Of a DNA stretch of 64,000 bases, positions 26,363 through 34,844 are shown piece after piece; the stretch's first letter is position 1, and every line of letters starts with the position of its first letter. The notes beneath the pieces are model-generated. The model was not told the DNA's origin. It saw nothing but the letters and a program-made list of their open reading frames with translations, and made no database searches. Location of the stretch: the NCBI GenBank assembly GCA_910575105.1, contig CAJTDK010000003.1, positions 282,673 through 346,672 of the forward strand, written 5' to 3'. Source of the DNA: Lachnospiraceae bacterium (lineage in GTDB: Bacteria > Bacillota > Clostridia > Lachnospirales > Lachnospiraceae). Both the position numbers and the translations under genes were made by a program.

Positions 26363-26789
26363 TCAGCGCGCCTGCACCTTTGCAATCAGAGCTTCCTGCA
26401 AGACTTGCGAAAAGTTAATATCCATCTCTAAATCAGCGACATTGAGCCATGCAGGAATCGTCAGCGTCTTCCTGACAGATTTTTCAAAATGCTGCTTTGC
26501 GTATGCTGTCACATCAACCGAAACCATATTAACAAAAGCTTCTCCCACTGTCTCGTCAGGCGCTGTCTGCTTCGAAACTGCCGCGGGATCGATATCTGAC
26601 ATTCTCGATGGTTCTGGTATCGCATCTTTCTCCATCAGGCAAGTATAAAGATAGCCTGCAAGACAATCTGCAGCCATCTCCATGGCTTCCTCAAAGGTAT
26701 CTCCCTGAGTTGCCAGCCAGTTTAAATCAGGGAAGACGACGGAATATCCATCCTCTTCTTTGAAAAAAAGCCGGATATATTGATAACAT
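26363..26789 (-). pseudogene. hicB: HicB antitoxin, frameshifted at a T7 run
   Basis: The antitoxin domain is clear: DGYSVVFPDLNWLATQGDTF followed by EEAMEMAADCLAGYL, a linker, and a C-terminal RHH-like DNA-binding part (VRKTLTIPAWLNVADLEMDI). The proper start is the ATG at 26789 behind AGGAGGTG, encoding MLSIYPAFF, but the T7 run at 26763-26769 throws the frame off; with six T the reading would be continuous into KEEDGYSVVF. The open frame seen instead runs in from hicA and fuses the two. HicB normally neutralises the HicA mRNase and represses the pair. Either a real mutation or a homopolymer error. Confidence 0.75.
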
Positions 26790-26825
26790 AACTTACACCT
26801 CCTATACATGTGAATAAACAGAGAT

Positions 26826-27027
26826 TCAGGCTTTGCCAAAGGCCCTCCCTGCCGCCTGACAGAATTTTCAGTCCGCCTGTTCAGATCCTTTCCTTTGTGG
26901 AAAGGTATTGTGACTCTGCCTGGTTTCGTTGGATGTATATATTGTCTATGGGCGCCATGCTGCTCTTTGAATATCCACCCATCAGCAAGTATTAATTTCT
27001 CCATCTCTCGGGGGGGGGGACCGGCAT
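26826..27027 (-). pseudogene. hicA: HicA mRNA-interferase toxin, out of frame with its start (poly-C tract)
   Basis: A HicA toxin body is present: REMEKLILADGWIFKEQHGA with the catalytic His, HPTKPGRVTIPFHKGKDL. The ATG at 27027 lies 7 bases after GAGGAGG, but a run of ten C (27010-27019 on the plus strand as G) separates it from the body in the wrong frame; 8 or 11 C would restore it. The first ATG in frame with the body (27004) has no ribosome site. The C-terminus also looks shifted, the expected QAG ending lying in another frame with a stop at 26826. HicA cleaves mRNA in the cell when free of HicB. Confidence 0.7.
27010..27019. repeat. Homopolymer tract of ten G (C10 in hicA)
   Basis: Ten consecutive G on the plus strand, i.e. 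C10 just inside the hicA start. Tracts of this length are prone to slippage and are the usual basis of phase variation; the ATG and the toxin body are in frame only for n = 8 or 11. Confidence 0.8.
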
Positions 27028-27046
27028 ACCGTCTCCTCCTCACACA

Positions 27047-27052
27047 ATTATA
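27047..27052 (-). promoter_or_regulatory. Probable -10 box of hicAB
   Basis: TATAAT on the minus strand, 20 bases before the hicA ATG. I do not see a convincing -35 box at 16-18 bases; hicAB nevertheless appears to have its own transcription start between the sensor kinase and hicA. Confidence 0.45.
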
Positions 27053-27120
27053 TTGCCATAAGGGGCACAAAAATTCAATCGTATAACAATAATGCTCATA
27101 TTAATGACACGTGTCGCTGT

Positions 27121-28035
27121 TCACTCCGTCACTCTCCTCTGAAGATACATCACAAATTCCGCTCCCTGCCCCGGCTTCGTTCTCACTTTAATATATCCAT
27201 TTTCCCTCCTGATGATCTCTCTGGCAAGATACAGCCCGATTCCCACGCCGTCCTCGTCATGTACATCCTCCGCGCGGTAGAATCTTTTGAAGATCTTCGC
27301 CGTATCCTCCTCCCGGATTCCCGCGCCGAAATCCTTCACCGACACTGCCGCATACAGCTCATACTCTGTCACGGACAGGACGACCCTGCTGCCCTCAGGA
27401 GAATATTTCACCGCATTATCCACAATATTCCCCAGCGCCTCCTTCGTCCACTTTATATCGTAATACGCCGTCCCAGAGCCGGTATAAGTATTCACCACTT
27501 CCAGATCCTTTTTCTCTGCCTTGGGCCGGATATCCTGGATCACCGCATCCAACAGGTCTGACAGCTTCAATTGCTTCGGCATCACCTCCACGATATTGCT
27601 CTCAAGCCTGGACATCTTCGTTAAGGACTGAATCAGGAATCCAAGCTTATCTGCCTGCCGGCCGATCTCTCCCAAAAGCCGGAGATTCTCCTGCCGTGCC
27701 TCCCTTAACTGCCCTTCTGAACTTCCCGCCAGGTCTGCACCTTTCTTCAGGCCCTCTTCTTCAGCTTCCATCCTCTCCTTCAAAAGCTCTGTATACAGCC
27801 GGAGATTCGCCATCGGCGTCTTCGTCTGGTGGGAGATATCCGACACCAGCTCCTTGACCTTATCCTTTTCTTTTTCCACGCTTTCCCTGGACAGTGCAGA
27901 CGCCGCCAGAAAACGCTTCCACTTGCTTTCCAGCTTTGACAACTTCGATTCGTCATAATCCGACTCTTCAAATGTCCCCGATATAGCTTCATCCAGCATC
28001 CGGTCCAGCCGGTCTAAGGTTCTCCGCCCGAACAT
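27121..28035 (-). CDS. Sensor histidine kinase without membrane segments
   Basis: A 304-residue histidine kinase. The H-box is SDISHQTKTPMANLRLY (about residue 70), the N-box NIVDNAVKYSPEG, G1 VKDFGAGI and G2 DGVGIGLYLAREII. There is no hydrophobic segment at all; the first 65 residues are a helical linker, so it must sense through a partner, perhaps the FtsX permease encoded nearby, as in transporter-coupled systems. I start it at 28035 (GGGAGGG 6 bases upstream), overlapping the response regulator gene by 22 bases. Kinase and regulator are upstream of hicAB and the exporter. Confidence 0.88.
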   Translation of the reverse strand: MFGRRTLDRLDRMLDEAISGTFEESDYDESKLSKLESKWKRFLAASALSRESVEKEKDKVKELVSDISHQTKTPMANLRLYTELLKERMEAEEEGLKKGADLAGSSEGQLREARQENLRLLGEIGRQADKLGFLIQSLTKMSRLESNIVEVMPKQLKLSDLLDAVIQDIRPKAEKKDLEVVNTYTGSGTAYYDIKWTKEALGNIVDNAVKYSPEGSRVVLSVTEYELYAAVSVKDFGAGIREEDTAKIFKRFYRAEDVHDEDGVGIGLYLAREIIRRENGYIKVRTKPGQGAEFVMYLQRRVTE

Positions 28036-28715
28036 GCGCCGCCCTCCCTTTTCCACATATAGCCCTGCCTGTAAATGGTCTGAATATAAGAAACACCGCC
28101 CTTTTTATCCCCAAGCTTGCTCCTTAGCCGGTTCACAGTGACAGAAAGCGCATTTTCATCCACATATTCCCCGCCGTCGCTCCACAGCCTGTCGATCAAG
28201 GCAGCCCTCGTCAGTACTCTCCCCCGGTTTTCCACAAAAAGGCTTAGAAGCCTCTGCTCATTAACACTCAGCGAAATCTCCCTCCCCTCCCGGGTAAAAA
28301 TAAGCTTCCCAAAGTCAAAACAAAACCCATCCTCCTCATAGACACCGGCGCCCTGTCCCTTCACGCGCCGCATCAGCGCCTGAAGCCTCGCACGCAGCAC
28401 CGCCAGGCTGAAAGGCTTTGTCATGTAGTCGTCCGCCCCCAGCGTAAGCCCCGTGACCTCGTCCATCTCCATATCATTGGCCGTAAGCATAAGCACCGGA
28501 AGCTGTGAACGCTCCCTCACCCACTTAAGGTAATCATGGCCGCTGCCGTCCGGCAGGTTCACATCCAGTATAATAAGCTCTGGTCCGCTTTCTTCAAAAG
28601 AATCCTTTGCAGACTTTATTGTAACATCCTGTATAAATTCCAACCCAGGCTCCTTAAGCGCCAGCACGATCCCGCCGCTTAACGCCCGGTCATCCTCTAC
28701 GATCTGAATTTTCAT
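28014..28715 (-). CDS. OmpR/PhoB family response regulator
   Basis: A 233-residue response regulator: receiver domain with acidic pocket EDD near the N-terminus, phosphoacceptor Asp51 in LIILDVNLPDGSG, Lys in DDYMTKPFSL, and a C-terminal winged helix (EQRLLSLFVENRGRVLTRAA ... NRLRSKL). It is phosphorylated by the adjacent kinase and probably controls the downstream exporter operon. GGAGG precedes the ATG. First gene of this minus-strand cluster. Confidence 0.93.
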   Translation of the reverse strand: MKIQIVEDDRALSGGIVLALKEPGLEFIQDVTIKSAKDSFEESGPELIILDVNLPDGSGHDYLKWVRERSQLPVLMLTANDMEMDEVTGLTLGADDYMTKPFSLAVLRARLQALMRRVKGQGAGVYEEDGFCFDFGKLIFTREGREISLSVNEQRLLSLFVENRGRVLTRAALIDRLWSDGGEYVDENALSVTVNRLRSKLGDKKGGVSYIQTIYRQGYMWKREGGACSGGEP

Positions 28716-28764
28716 CCTCTTCCTCCGCTCTTTGTACTGTTCTTTTCTCCTTCTCTCTGCATAG

Positions 28765-29685
28765 TCAATGATGCCGGCTCCCCGCGGCCATACGCGGCCT
28801 AACCGTATCCTCCGCCGTCACCCGGCCGCAGAGCAGGGGCGAATCCGGATCATAATCCCGGCAAGCCGCTGCAACGCTTTTTTCACTGTAATTGGCATAG
28901 CAGTACAGGCATCCGTTCAGACAGGTATTGTACGTGCCGATATCGACACTCTCTATGCATCCGCATTCCTTTCTCTGGTTTCTGTCCTTCGCAGCCTTAA
29001 GCGGATATCCGGTAAGCCTTTCGATCAGCCGCTTATCGATACAGCAGTTCCGCTCAACTCCCACCTGCGAAAAGTCCGTCTCCTCCGCACACGCGCCGAT
29101 ACTCATGTGATGCCTGCGGGCTGCCCGGGACATCTGCGCGGCCATCTCAAGCTTCTCTTCGCCGGTCAGCTCCGACATATGGATCCTATCCATATTCTTC
29201 CTTATCTTACTGTAAATATCCACAAAACTGATCACAACCTTCTCTGTAAATCCATCAAGGGCCTCTGCGATCTGCCCAAATGCGCGGATATGATACTTCG
29301 CGGTATATCGGTCATTTACGATGATCGGGTCGTACCGCCAGATCACCCGCTCTTTCCCGATCTTCTGCGACAGCTCCCTGAACAGGGGAATCATCTTCTC
29401 TTTCTTATGCGGCACGCCCCGCTCCATATCCCGCCCGTATCCAGTCAGCGTAAACTGAAAATAATAATTATACGCCGACAGCTCGTCCAGCCTCTCTATC
29501 ATCCGGGCAGGATTCTTCGTCCAGAACACGATGCAGTCAACCACCTCCGGCGCCAGGGGAACATCACTAACCTGGCGGGGATTCATGGGATTTCTCACAT
29601 AGGCGCGGCCGTCCCTTATGCGGTTAAAAAACCATTCCGGATAATAGTTCGGAATATCCGTCCGTCTGCTCACACTTAAGATCAT
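28765..29685 (-). CDS. DUF1848 family protein (radical-SAM-like cysteine motif)
   Basis: A 306-residue protein that begins MILSVSRRTDIPNYYPEWFF, the DUF1848 hallmark, and ends with a CxxxCxxC motif (CLNGCLYCYANYS) as in iron-sulfur radical SAM enzymes, preceded by a further cysteine pair. The fold is TIM-barrel-like by analogy with spore photoproduct lyase relatives; the substrate is unknown. The start ATG at 29685 has AGGAGG 12 bases ahead; the long upstream open frame to 29895 has no matching sequence and is rejected. Stand-alone gene. Confidence 0.85.
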   Translation of the reverse strand: MILSVSRRTDIPNYYPEWFFNRIRDGRAYVRNPMNPRQVSDVPLAPEVVDCIVFWTKNPARMIERLDELSAYNYYFQFTLTGYGRDMERGVPHKKEKMIPLFRELSQKIGKERVIWRYDPIIVNDRYTAKYHIRAFGQIAEALDGFTEKVVISFVDIYSKIRKNMDRIHMSELTGEEKLEMAAQMSRAARRHHMSIGACAEETDFSQVGVERNCCIDKRLIERLTGYPLKAAKDRNQRKECGCIESVDIGTYNTCLNGCLYCYANYSEKSVAAACRDYDPDSPLLCGRVTAEDTVRPRMAAGSRHH

Positions 29686-30101
29686 TGCTTTTTCCTGCCT
29701 CCTAACTATTATCTGTTCCCCCCGCGCATACCGTGATGGATCAGCCGTCAAAGTGCCGCCTGTCTCTGGCCCCGCCATGAAGCCTTTGGACATAACCAGA
29801 TGCCCAAGCCCGCAAAACAACCTATTTGCGATGAAATTAGCAAGTCCAGGGGGTAAAACCAGAAACGAAAGCCGATAAGAAAGGACGTACTGCACCGAAG
29901 CGGTCCTAATCCGATATGCTCCGAAAGAATATCTCTGAGTAAAATACGCTAGATAAAGTATACGATAATGTCAGAGAAATTGCAATAATAACCTAGCCAA
30001 TACCCGATGGTATGTAGTATACTGTTACTGTTCACACAGCCTTGTGCATTTACTGTACAAGCCGTGAGATAATGATACAATTAATGGGAGTTGCAGATCA
30101 G

Positions 30102-30932
30102 ATGAACCGAAATAAAAATGCTTTTGTCAATGGAATACGTGACGGGATTCCCATCGCCCTCGGTTATTTCTCCGTGGCCTTTTCTCTGGGGATCGTTGCA
30201 AAAAAGGCCGGGCTTGATCCTTTTCAGGGATTTTTATCCAGCCTGTTGAATCATGCTTCCGCAGGAGAGTACGCGGAATTTACTGTGATTATGGCAAATG
30301 CGCCTTACCTGGAGATGGCATTTGTCATCCTGGTCACAAATATACGCTACATGCTGATGAGCTGCGCGCTGAGCCAGAAGTTCCACCCTGAGACCTCCTA
30401 TGTGCACCGCCTTTTTGTAGGCTTCGGCATCACGGACGAGATATTCGGAATCAGCATCGGACGCAGCGGCGCTCTGAATCCTTACTATAACTACGGCGCC
30501 ATGGCAATTGCGCTGCCGAGCTGGTCTGCCGGCACTGCCATCGGGATCGTGGCGGGCAACATCCTGCCTGCGTCGGCGGTGAGCGCTCTGAGCGTCGCCC
30601 TGTACGGTATGTTTATCGCAATCATCATCCCGGCATCCAAGGCCAACCTGGCCGTGGGCGGGGTTGTATCTGCCAGCTTTCTCGTAAGCTTCGCGGTATC
30701 GAAGATCTCCCTTTTCGACCGTATGTCCGACAGCATGAAGATTAGTCTGCTGACTGTGATCATCGCTGCAATCGCCGCATATCTGTTTCCGGCAAAGGAC
30801 GAAGACGAAGACCACATTTCTGCTGAATCACGAAAGGATGATGAAGGCTGTATTTCTGCTGATTCACAGAAGAAAAATGAAGACCATATTTTTTCAGAAT
30901 CACAGAAGGAGGTAACCGGGCATGACGCATAA
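30102..30932 (+). CDS. azlC: AzlC family branched-chain amino acid exporter, large subunit
   Basis: A 276-residue polytopic protein. NAFVNGIRDGIPIALGYFSV and FLSSLLNHASAGEYAEFTVI are diagnostic AzlC segments; about seven to eight helices follow. With AzlD it exports branched-chain amino acids or analogues. I start it at 30102; GGGAG lies 11 bases upstream. The hydrophilic C-terminal tail of about 40 residues (EDHISAES..., CISADSQKK, DHIFSESQKE) contains three imperfect 14-15-residue repeats and is absent from typical AzlC. The gene overlaps azlD by 11 bases. Confidence 0.88.
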   Translation: MNRNKNAFVNGIRDGIPIALGYFSVAFSLGIVAKKAGLDPFQGFLSSLLNHASAGEYAEFTVIMANAPYLEMAFVILVTNIRYMLMSCALSQKFHPETSYVHRLFVGFGITDEIFGISIGRSGALNPYYNYGAMAIALPSWSAGTAIGIVAGNILPASAVSALSVALYGMFIAIIIPASKANLAVGGVVSASFLVSFAVSKISLFDRMSDSMKISLLTVIIAAIAAYLFPAKDEDEDHISAESRKDDEGCISADSQKKNEDHIFSESQKEVTGHDA

Positions 30933-31230
30933 TATCTATCTATACATATTCGTGGCTGCCGCCGTATCCTGCCTGATCCGGGTGCTTCCGCTGACGCTCA
31001 TCAGGGGGAAGATCAGGAATCCGTTTATCCGGTCATTTCTCTATTACGTACCATATGTGACCCTTGCAGTCATGACATTTCCGGCGATCGTCGCCGCCCC
31101 GCAGGTTCCGCTTGCCGGGATCCTCGCGCTCATCGCCGGGGTTACGGCTGCGTGGAAAGGCATGAATATGATGGGAATTGCAGCGCTTTGCTGCGTAGTG
31201 GTGTTTGTATGTGAAGCTATACTGCTGTGA
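30922..31230 (+). CDS. azlD: AzlD family branched-chain amino acid exporter, small subunit
   Basis: A 102-residue membrane protein with four helices and the family motifs CLIRVLPLTLIRGKIRNPF and YYVPYVTLAVMTFPAI. It is the small partner of AzlC and is translated from an ATG inside the end of azlC, behind AGGAGG located in the azlC tail repeat. No terminator is obvious downstream. Confidence 0.9.
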   Translation: MTHNIYLYIFVAAAVSCLIRVLPLTLIRGKIRNPFIRSFLYYVPYVTLAVMTFPAIVAAPQVPLAGILALIAGVTAAWKGMNMMGIAALCCVVVFVCEAILL

Positions 31231-31367
31231 TTAACTCTTATTAGGAACACGAAAACCAAGCAATTAACTTCTGCTGTAAAATGTCGATATAGCTGAAGCA
31301 GATAATCGCAGCCTTTCCAACAAGGGCCATCAATTATTGGCATTACCGGCCCATCATCTTTGGAACA

Positions 31368-31401
31368 CAAAAAGCAAGGCGGCACTTCTCACAGTGCCAC
31401 C
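31368..31401 (-). terminator. Terminator of the PTS/dehydrogenase operon
   Basis: Eight-base arms GGTGGCAC / GTGCCGCC (one G-T pair on the minus strand) with an 8-base loop and TTGCTTTTT tail, 37 bases after the stop of the dehydrogenase gene. The G-T pair favours the minus strand as the transcribed one. Confidence 0.75.
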
Positions 31402-31437
31402 CCTTTTCATGACCAATGGTATCCTTATACATTTTTT

Positions 31438-32688
31438 TTACAAAAAATGTTCAAACAGCATATCCTCCGCCTCTTTCGACCACAGCCCCCTGTGTCTCTT
31501 ACAGCACTCGTCAAGCTCTTTAAAGAACGGGTCTGTCTCCCCAAGCTTTCCAAAATCGTCAATAGCCGTCATCGGCATGTCGAACTGGATATAAGCAAGC
31601 TTTTTCCCGCCCGGGATATCCGGCAGGTTATTCGTCGTATCGACGATGGAGTCAATACCGCCTATGTGCGTCACCATCACGGCCGAATTGATCTCGCCCT
31701 TCACGGATTTCTCGATGGCCTCCTTCATATCGTCCGTATTGCCGCCTGTAGAACCCATGATCTTTGTCCGCGAATAGTGACAGTCATAAAGGTTCATGCT
31801 GGCGGAAAACTGGGTATCTGTAGGGCCTGCGAAGAAATTGAGGCAACCGTCTACCGCAAGGAGCTTATTCCCCATCTCCGCGACGCTCTTGATCGGCGCA
31901 TACACGAACACATCACTGTATCCTACGCCCTCAGTGATTGCCTTAAGCTCTGCCACCGGATCCTTCATATTGGCTGTATTTACATAGTGGAGTTCGACAC
32001 CCTTTTCCTTAGCCTCTGACACCGGGATCATCTGTGCTGCCCTGGCGATCCTGTCGTCATTGATATCCGTAACGACGATCCGCTTCGGCTTATTTTTAAA
32101 GGCAAGGCCGTAGCTTACCGCACCAAGTCCCATGGGTCCGCACCCGCCGAGGATCAGGATATTTCCGTCTGGGAGCGTCCCCATCTTGTGCTCATAGGAA
32201 AGATGCTCCACATGGTAATTGCTGTGATATCCGCCGATACAGCAGCTCATCGGCTCGCCAAGGGACGCCTCAAAGTAGCTGTCCCCATCGTACTCCCAGA
32301 TGCAGCCCTTCTCGATCACGTCATTAGGAAAGATACAGTAAGTCGCCGCTCCCCCGAAAAACTCGTAGGAATATCCCGGTGATTCCATCTGCCCCGGAAT
32401 AGCTGGCTGCTGGGCGAACTTCCTGCCCTCGTGGAACTGTCCCTGCCATTTCTTGCCTACCTTTACGATATCTCCGGTAAACTCATGGCCGATGATGGTC
32501 GGGTGCTCCGCCACATTTTCCGGCACGCGCTTATGGTCCTTGCCTGCCTGCACCATCTTCCATGTAGACATACAGATGCTGTCGCTTACTACCTTCACTA
32601 ATATCTCATCGTCCTTAATCTCCGGCAGCTCAAACTCCTCCAGCCTGATGTCATGTGCCCCGTGTAATCTTACGCCTTTAACCTTCAT
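31438..32688 (-). CDS. Zinc-binding medium-chain dehydrogenase, sorbose-1-phosphate reductase-like
   Basis: A 416-residue MDR-family enzyme. The N-terminal GroES-like part has PTIIGHEFTGDIVKVGKKW (the zinc-site GHE motif), and the Rossmann part has NILILGGCGPMGLGAVSYGL. The insertion pattern and length (about 410) match SorE-type L-sorbose-1-phosphate reductases, which reduce a ketose phosphate to the hexitol phosphate or the reverse. In this operon it follows a mannitol-type PTS, in the place usually taken by mannitol-1-phosphate dehydrogenase, so it probably oxidises the imported polyol phosphate to a ketose phosphate. The ATG (32688) stands 8 bases after GGAGG. Confidence 0.75.
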   Translation of the reverse strand: MKVKGVRLHGAHDIRLEEFELPEIKDDEILVKVVSDSICMSTWKMVQAGKDHKRVPENVAEHPTIIGHEFTGDIVKVGKKWQGQFHEGRKFAQQPAIPGQMESPGYSYEFFGGAATYCIFPNDVIEKGCIWEYDGDSYFEASLGEPMSCCIGGYHSNYHVEHLSYEHKMGTLPDGNILILGGCGPMGLGAVSYGLAFKNKPKRIVVTDINDDRIARAAQMIPVSEAKEKGVELHYVNTANMKDPVAELKAITEGVGYSDVFVYAPIKSVAEMGNKLLAVDGCLNFFAGPTDTQFSASMNLYDCHYSRTKIMGSTGGNTDDMKEAIEKSVKGEINSAVMVTHIGGIDSIVDTTNNLPDIPGGKKLAYIQFDMPMTAIDDFGKLGETDPFFKELDECCKRHRGLWSKEAEDMLFEHFL

Positions 32689-32789
32689 ATCACTTACCTC
32701 CAACTGCGATTATTTAAACATATGTTACTGAATCATCTGCTCTTGTCTTTATCCAGATATTGCTGTTTACATTATATTTATCTCCGTAT

Positions 32790-34766
32790 TTACTTCAACT
32801 GGTCGTATACCCAGCCGATATCCGATGTGGTCTTTAATTTGTCCAGTACCTCTTCCTCTTCAAGCATACCACAGATCTTGCTTAAGAGATCCAGATGCTC
32901 ATCGCCAATGCCTGCGATGCCGAACACGAGCTGCGCCTTTTCCTCGCCGAAATCAACTCCTTCCGGATACTGCATCAGGACGATGCCTGTCTTTTTCACT
33001 GTACCCTTGGCCTGGGAAGTTCCGTGCGGGATTGCCACGCCCATGCCCATGTACGTCGTCACGATCTTCTCCCGCTCCTGCATCGCCCCGACATAAGACG
33101 CATCCACGTAGCCAAGCTTCGTCAGCAGCTCTCCTGCCGCAGTAATCGCCTCTTCCTTGGAAACAGGGCTCAGATTCAGCTTAATGCCCTCCTGGACGAT
33201 GACCTCTTTCTTCCCGGCATTGTCGTCTGATGCCTTTTCTCCATCTGCATCCGCTGTATTTGCTGCCGCGGACTTCTCTTCTGACGCGCCCTGCTGATCT
33301 GCGGCTTTCTCTTCTGGCGCATCCTGCCGGCCTTTAGCCTTCTCTTCCGGCATATCCTGCTGCCCCGCCGCATCATCCAGCGCCGTAAGCTGCGCAAACA
33401 AATCATCCAGCGCCGGATCCGCAAGGAAATTATTGATCGTCACAATCTGTGCATTCGGTACACATTTTCTCGCACGCTCAACCAGCGTAACCTGTACCAC
33501 CGCGATATCACAGTCCGCCGGGATCGTATCAACAGACGTATTCTTCACCGTCAGGTCCGGCCTCAGTAACTTGATCCGGTTTCTGAACTTGGTAGCGCCC
33601 ATCGCCGAGGAGCCCATACCCGCGTCACAGGCAAAGATCACCTTTTTCACACTTCCTGCACCCTTTACTACCGTCGGCCCGGCATTAACAGGAGCAAGTC
33701 CCTTGGCCTCTGCCTTGCGGTTTGCAACCTCACTTTGCGCCTCTTCAAGGCTCTTGCCCTTAAATGTCCGGATGATTACCGAAGACACCGCGAAAGAAAC
33801 GCCCGTCGCTATCAGCACGCCGATGATGATCTGCAGGATCTTATTCCCCGGAGCCATCATGAGAAATGCGATGATCGAGCCTGGCGACGCCGGTCCCACA
33901 AGCCCGCAGTCCGTCAGGGTGAACCAGAAGATTGCCGCGATATTTCCAAGTATCGGTCCCGCGATGATCACCGGATTCATGAGGATATACGGAAAATAAA
34001 TCTCATGGATACCGCCAAGCAGATGGATGATCACCGCGCCGGGCGCTGACTGCCTCGTCTTGTCGTCCTGACAGAAAAACATGTAGGAGAGCAGCACGCC
34101 AAGTCCGGGGCCAGGATTGGATTCCAGCATGTACATTATGGATTTTCCTGCCTCCGCCGCCTGGGACGTGGCAATCGGTGTGAAGATGCCCTGATTGATC
34201 GCATTGTTCAAAAAAAGAACCTTCGCCGGCTCGATAAACACTGCGATCAAAGGCAGCAGCCCACGTACCACCAAAAAATCCACTCCCGCCGTCAGGATCG
34301 TTAAGATCAGGTTCATCAACGGGCCGATCGCCAGGTAACCGAACATCGCCAGCAGCATCCCCATGATGCCTGCCGAAAAGTTATTGATCAGCATCTCAAA
34401 GCCGGCCGGCACATGCCCTTCCATCGCCTCATCGAACTTCTTAATGCAAAAACCGGATAACGGACCCATGATCATCGCCGCCATCAGCATCGTCGTGTCC
34501 GGGTCGCTCATGACCGCGCCCACAACCGCGATCGCTCCTACGATGCTGCCGCGTTCTCCCCCCACCAGCTTTCCGCCTGTGGAAGCGATCAAAATAGGAA
34601 TCAAGTAAATCAAAATTGCCGAAAAAATTGTAGCAAACCCCTCATGCGGAATCCACCCTCTGCCGTTGAAGAACGCAGCAAGGAAACCAAATGCGATCAA
34701 CGCGCCGATATTGGGCATGATCATTGCTGAGAGAAATTTACCAAAGCGCTGAACATTATTCTTCAT
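32790..34766 (-). CDS. mtlA: PTS mannitol-type transporter, fused IICBA
   Basis: A 658-residue phosphotransferase permease. Domain IIC (1-about 340) carries GGIHEIYFPY, diagnostic of the mannitol family; IIB (about 374-460) has the phosphocysteine Cys380 in VIFACDAGMGSSAMG; IIA (about 515-658) has the phosphohistidine His581 in MGVAIPHGT. It imports and phosphorylates mannitol or a similar hexitol. The IIB-IIA linker is unusually long and is built from three 11-residue repeats of the type PEEKAxxxQxx. Preceded by a DeoR regulator gene and followed by the dehydrogenase, all one direction. Confidence 0.92.
   Translation of the reverse strand: MKNNVQRFGKFLSAMIMPNIGALIAFGFLAAFFNGRGWIPHEGFATIFSAILIYLIPILIASTGGKLVGGERGSIVGAIAVVGAVMSDPDTTMLMAAMIMGPLSGFCIKKFDEAMEGHVPAGFEMLINNFSAGIMGMLLAMFGYLAIGPLMNLILTILTAGVDFLVVRGLLPLIAVFIEPAKVLFLNNAINQGIFTPIATSQAAEAGKSIMYMLESNPGPGLGVLLSYMFFCQDDKTRQSAPGAVIIHLLGGIHEIYFPYILMNPVIIAGPILGNIAAIFWFTLTDCGLVGPASPGSIIAFLMMAPGNKILQIIIGVLIATGVSFAVSSVIIRTFKGKSLEEAQSEVANRKAEAKGLAPVNAGPTVVKGAGSVKKVIFACDAGMGSSAMGATKFRNRIKLLRPDLTVKNTSVDTIPADCDIAVVQVTLVERARKCVPNAQIVTINNFLADPALDDLFAQLTALDDAAGQQDMPEEKAKGRQDAPEEKAADQQGASEEKSAAANTADADGEKASDDNAGKKEVIVQEGIKLNLSPVSKEEAITAAGELLTKLGYVDASYVGAMQEREKIVTTYMGMGVAIPHGTSQAKGTVKKTGIVLMQYPEGVDFGEEKAQLVFGIAGIGDEHLDLLSKICGMLEEEEVLDKLKTTSDIGWVYDQLK
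33274..33372. repeat. Three tandem 33-bp repeats inside mtlA
   Basis: Units begin at 33274, 33307 and 33340, each opening with TTCTCTTC, an exact 33-base period coding for three 11-residue linker units between IIB and IIA. In-frame copy-number change would only alter linker length. Confidence 0.7.
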
Positions 34767-34844
34767 AAATTTTCTCCTTATAAATTATGTTGCTCCTGTT
34801 CAGATTAAAGGGTAGAGGATCTTCGGTAAATCCCGTGATAAGCA

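Noticed and set aside
29688..29895. 70-residue N-terminal extension of the DUF1848 protein
   Set aside because: The extension has no ribosome site and is not part of the family; DUF1848 proteins start at MILSVSRRTD.
29900..30100. Riboswitch or T-box leader before azlCD
   Set aside because: The leader is short, with no T-box sequence or specifier-like structure and no convincing terminator.
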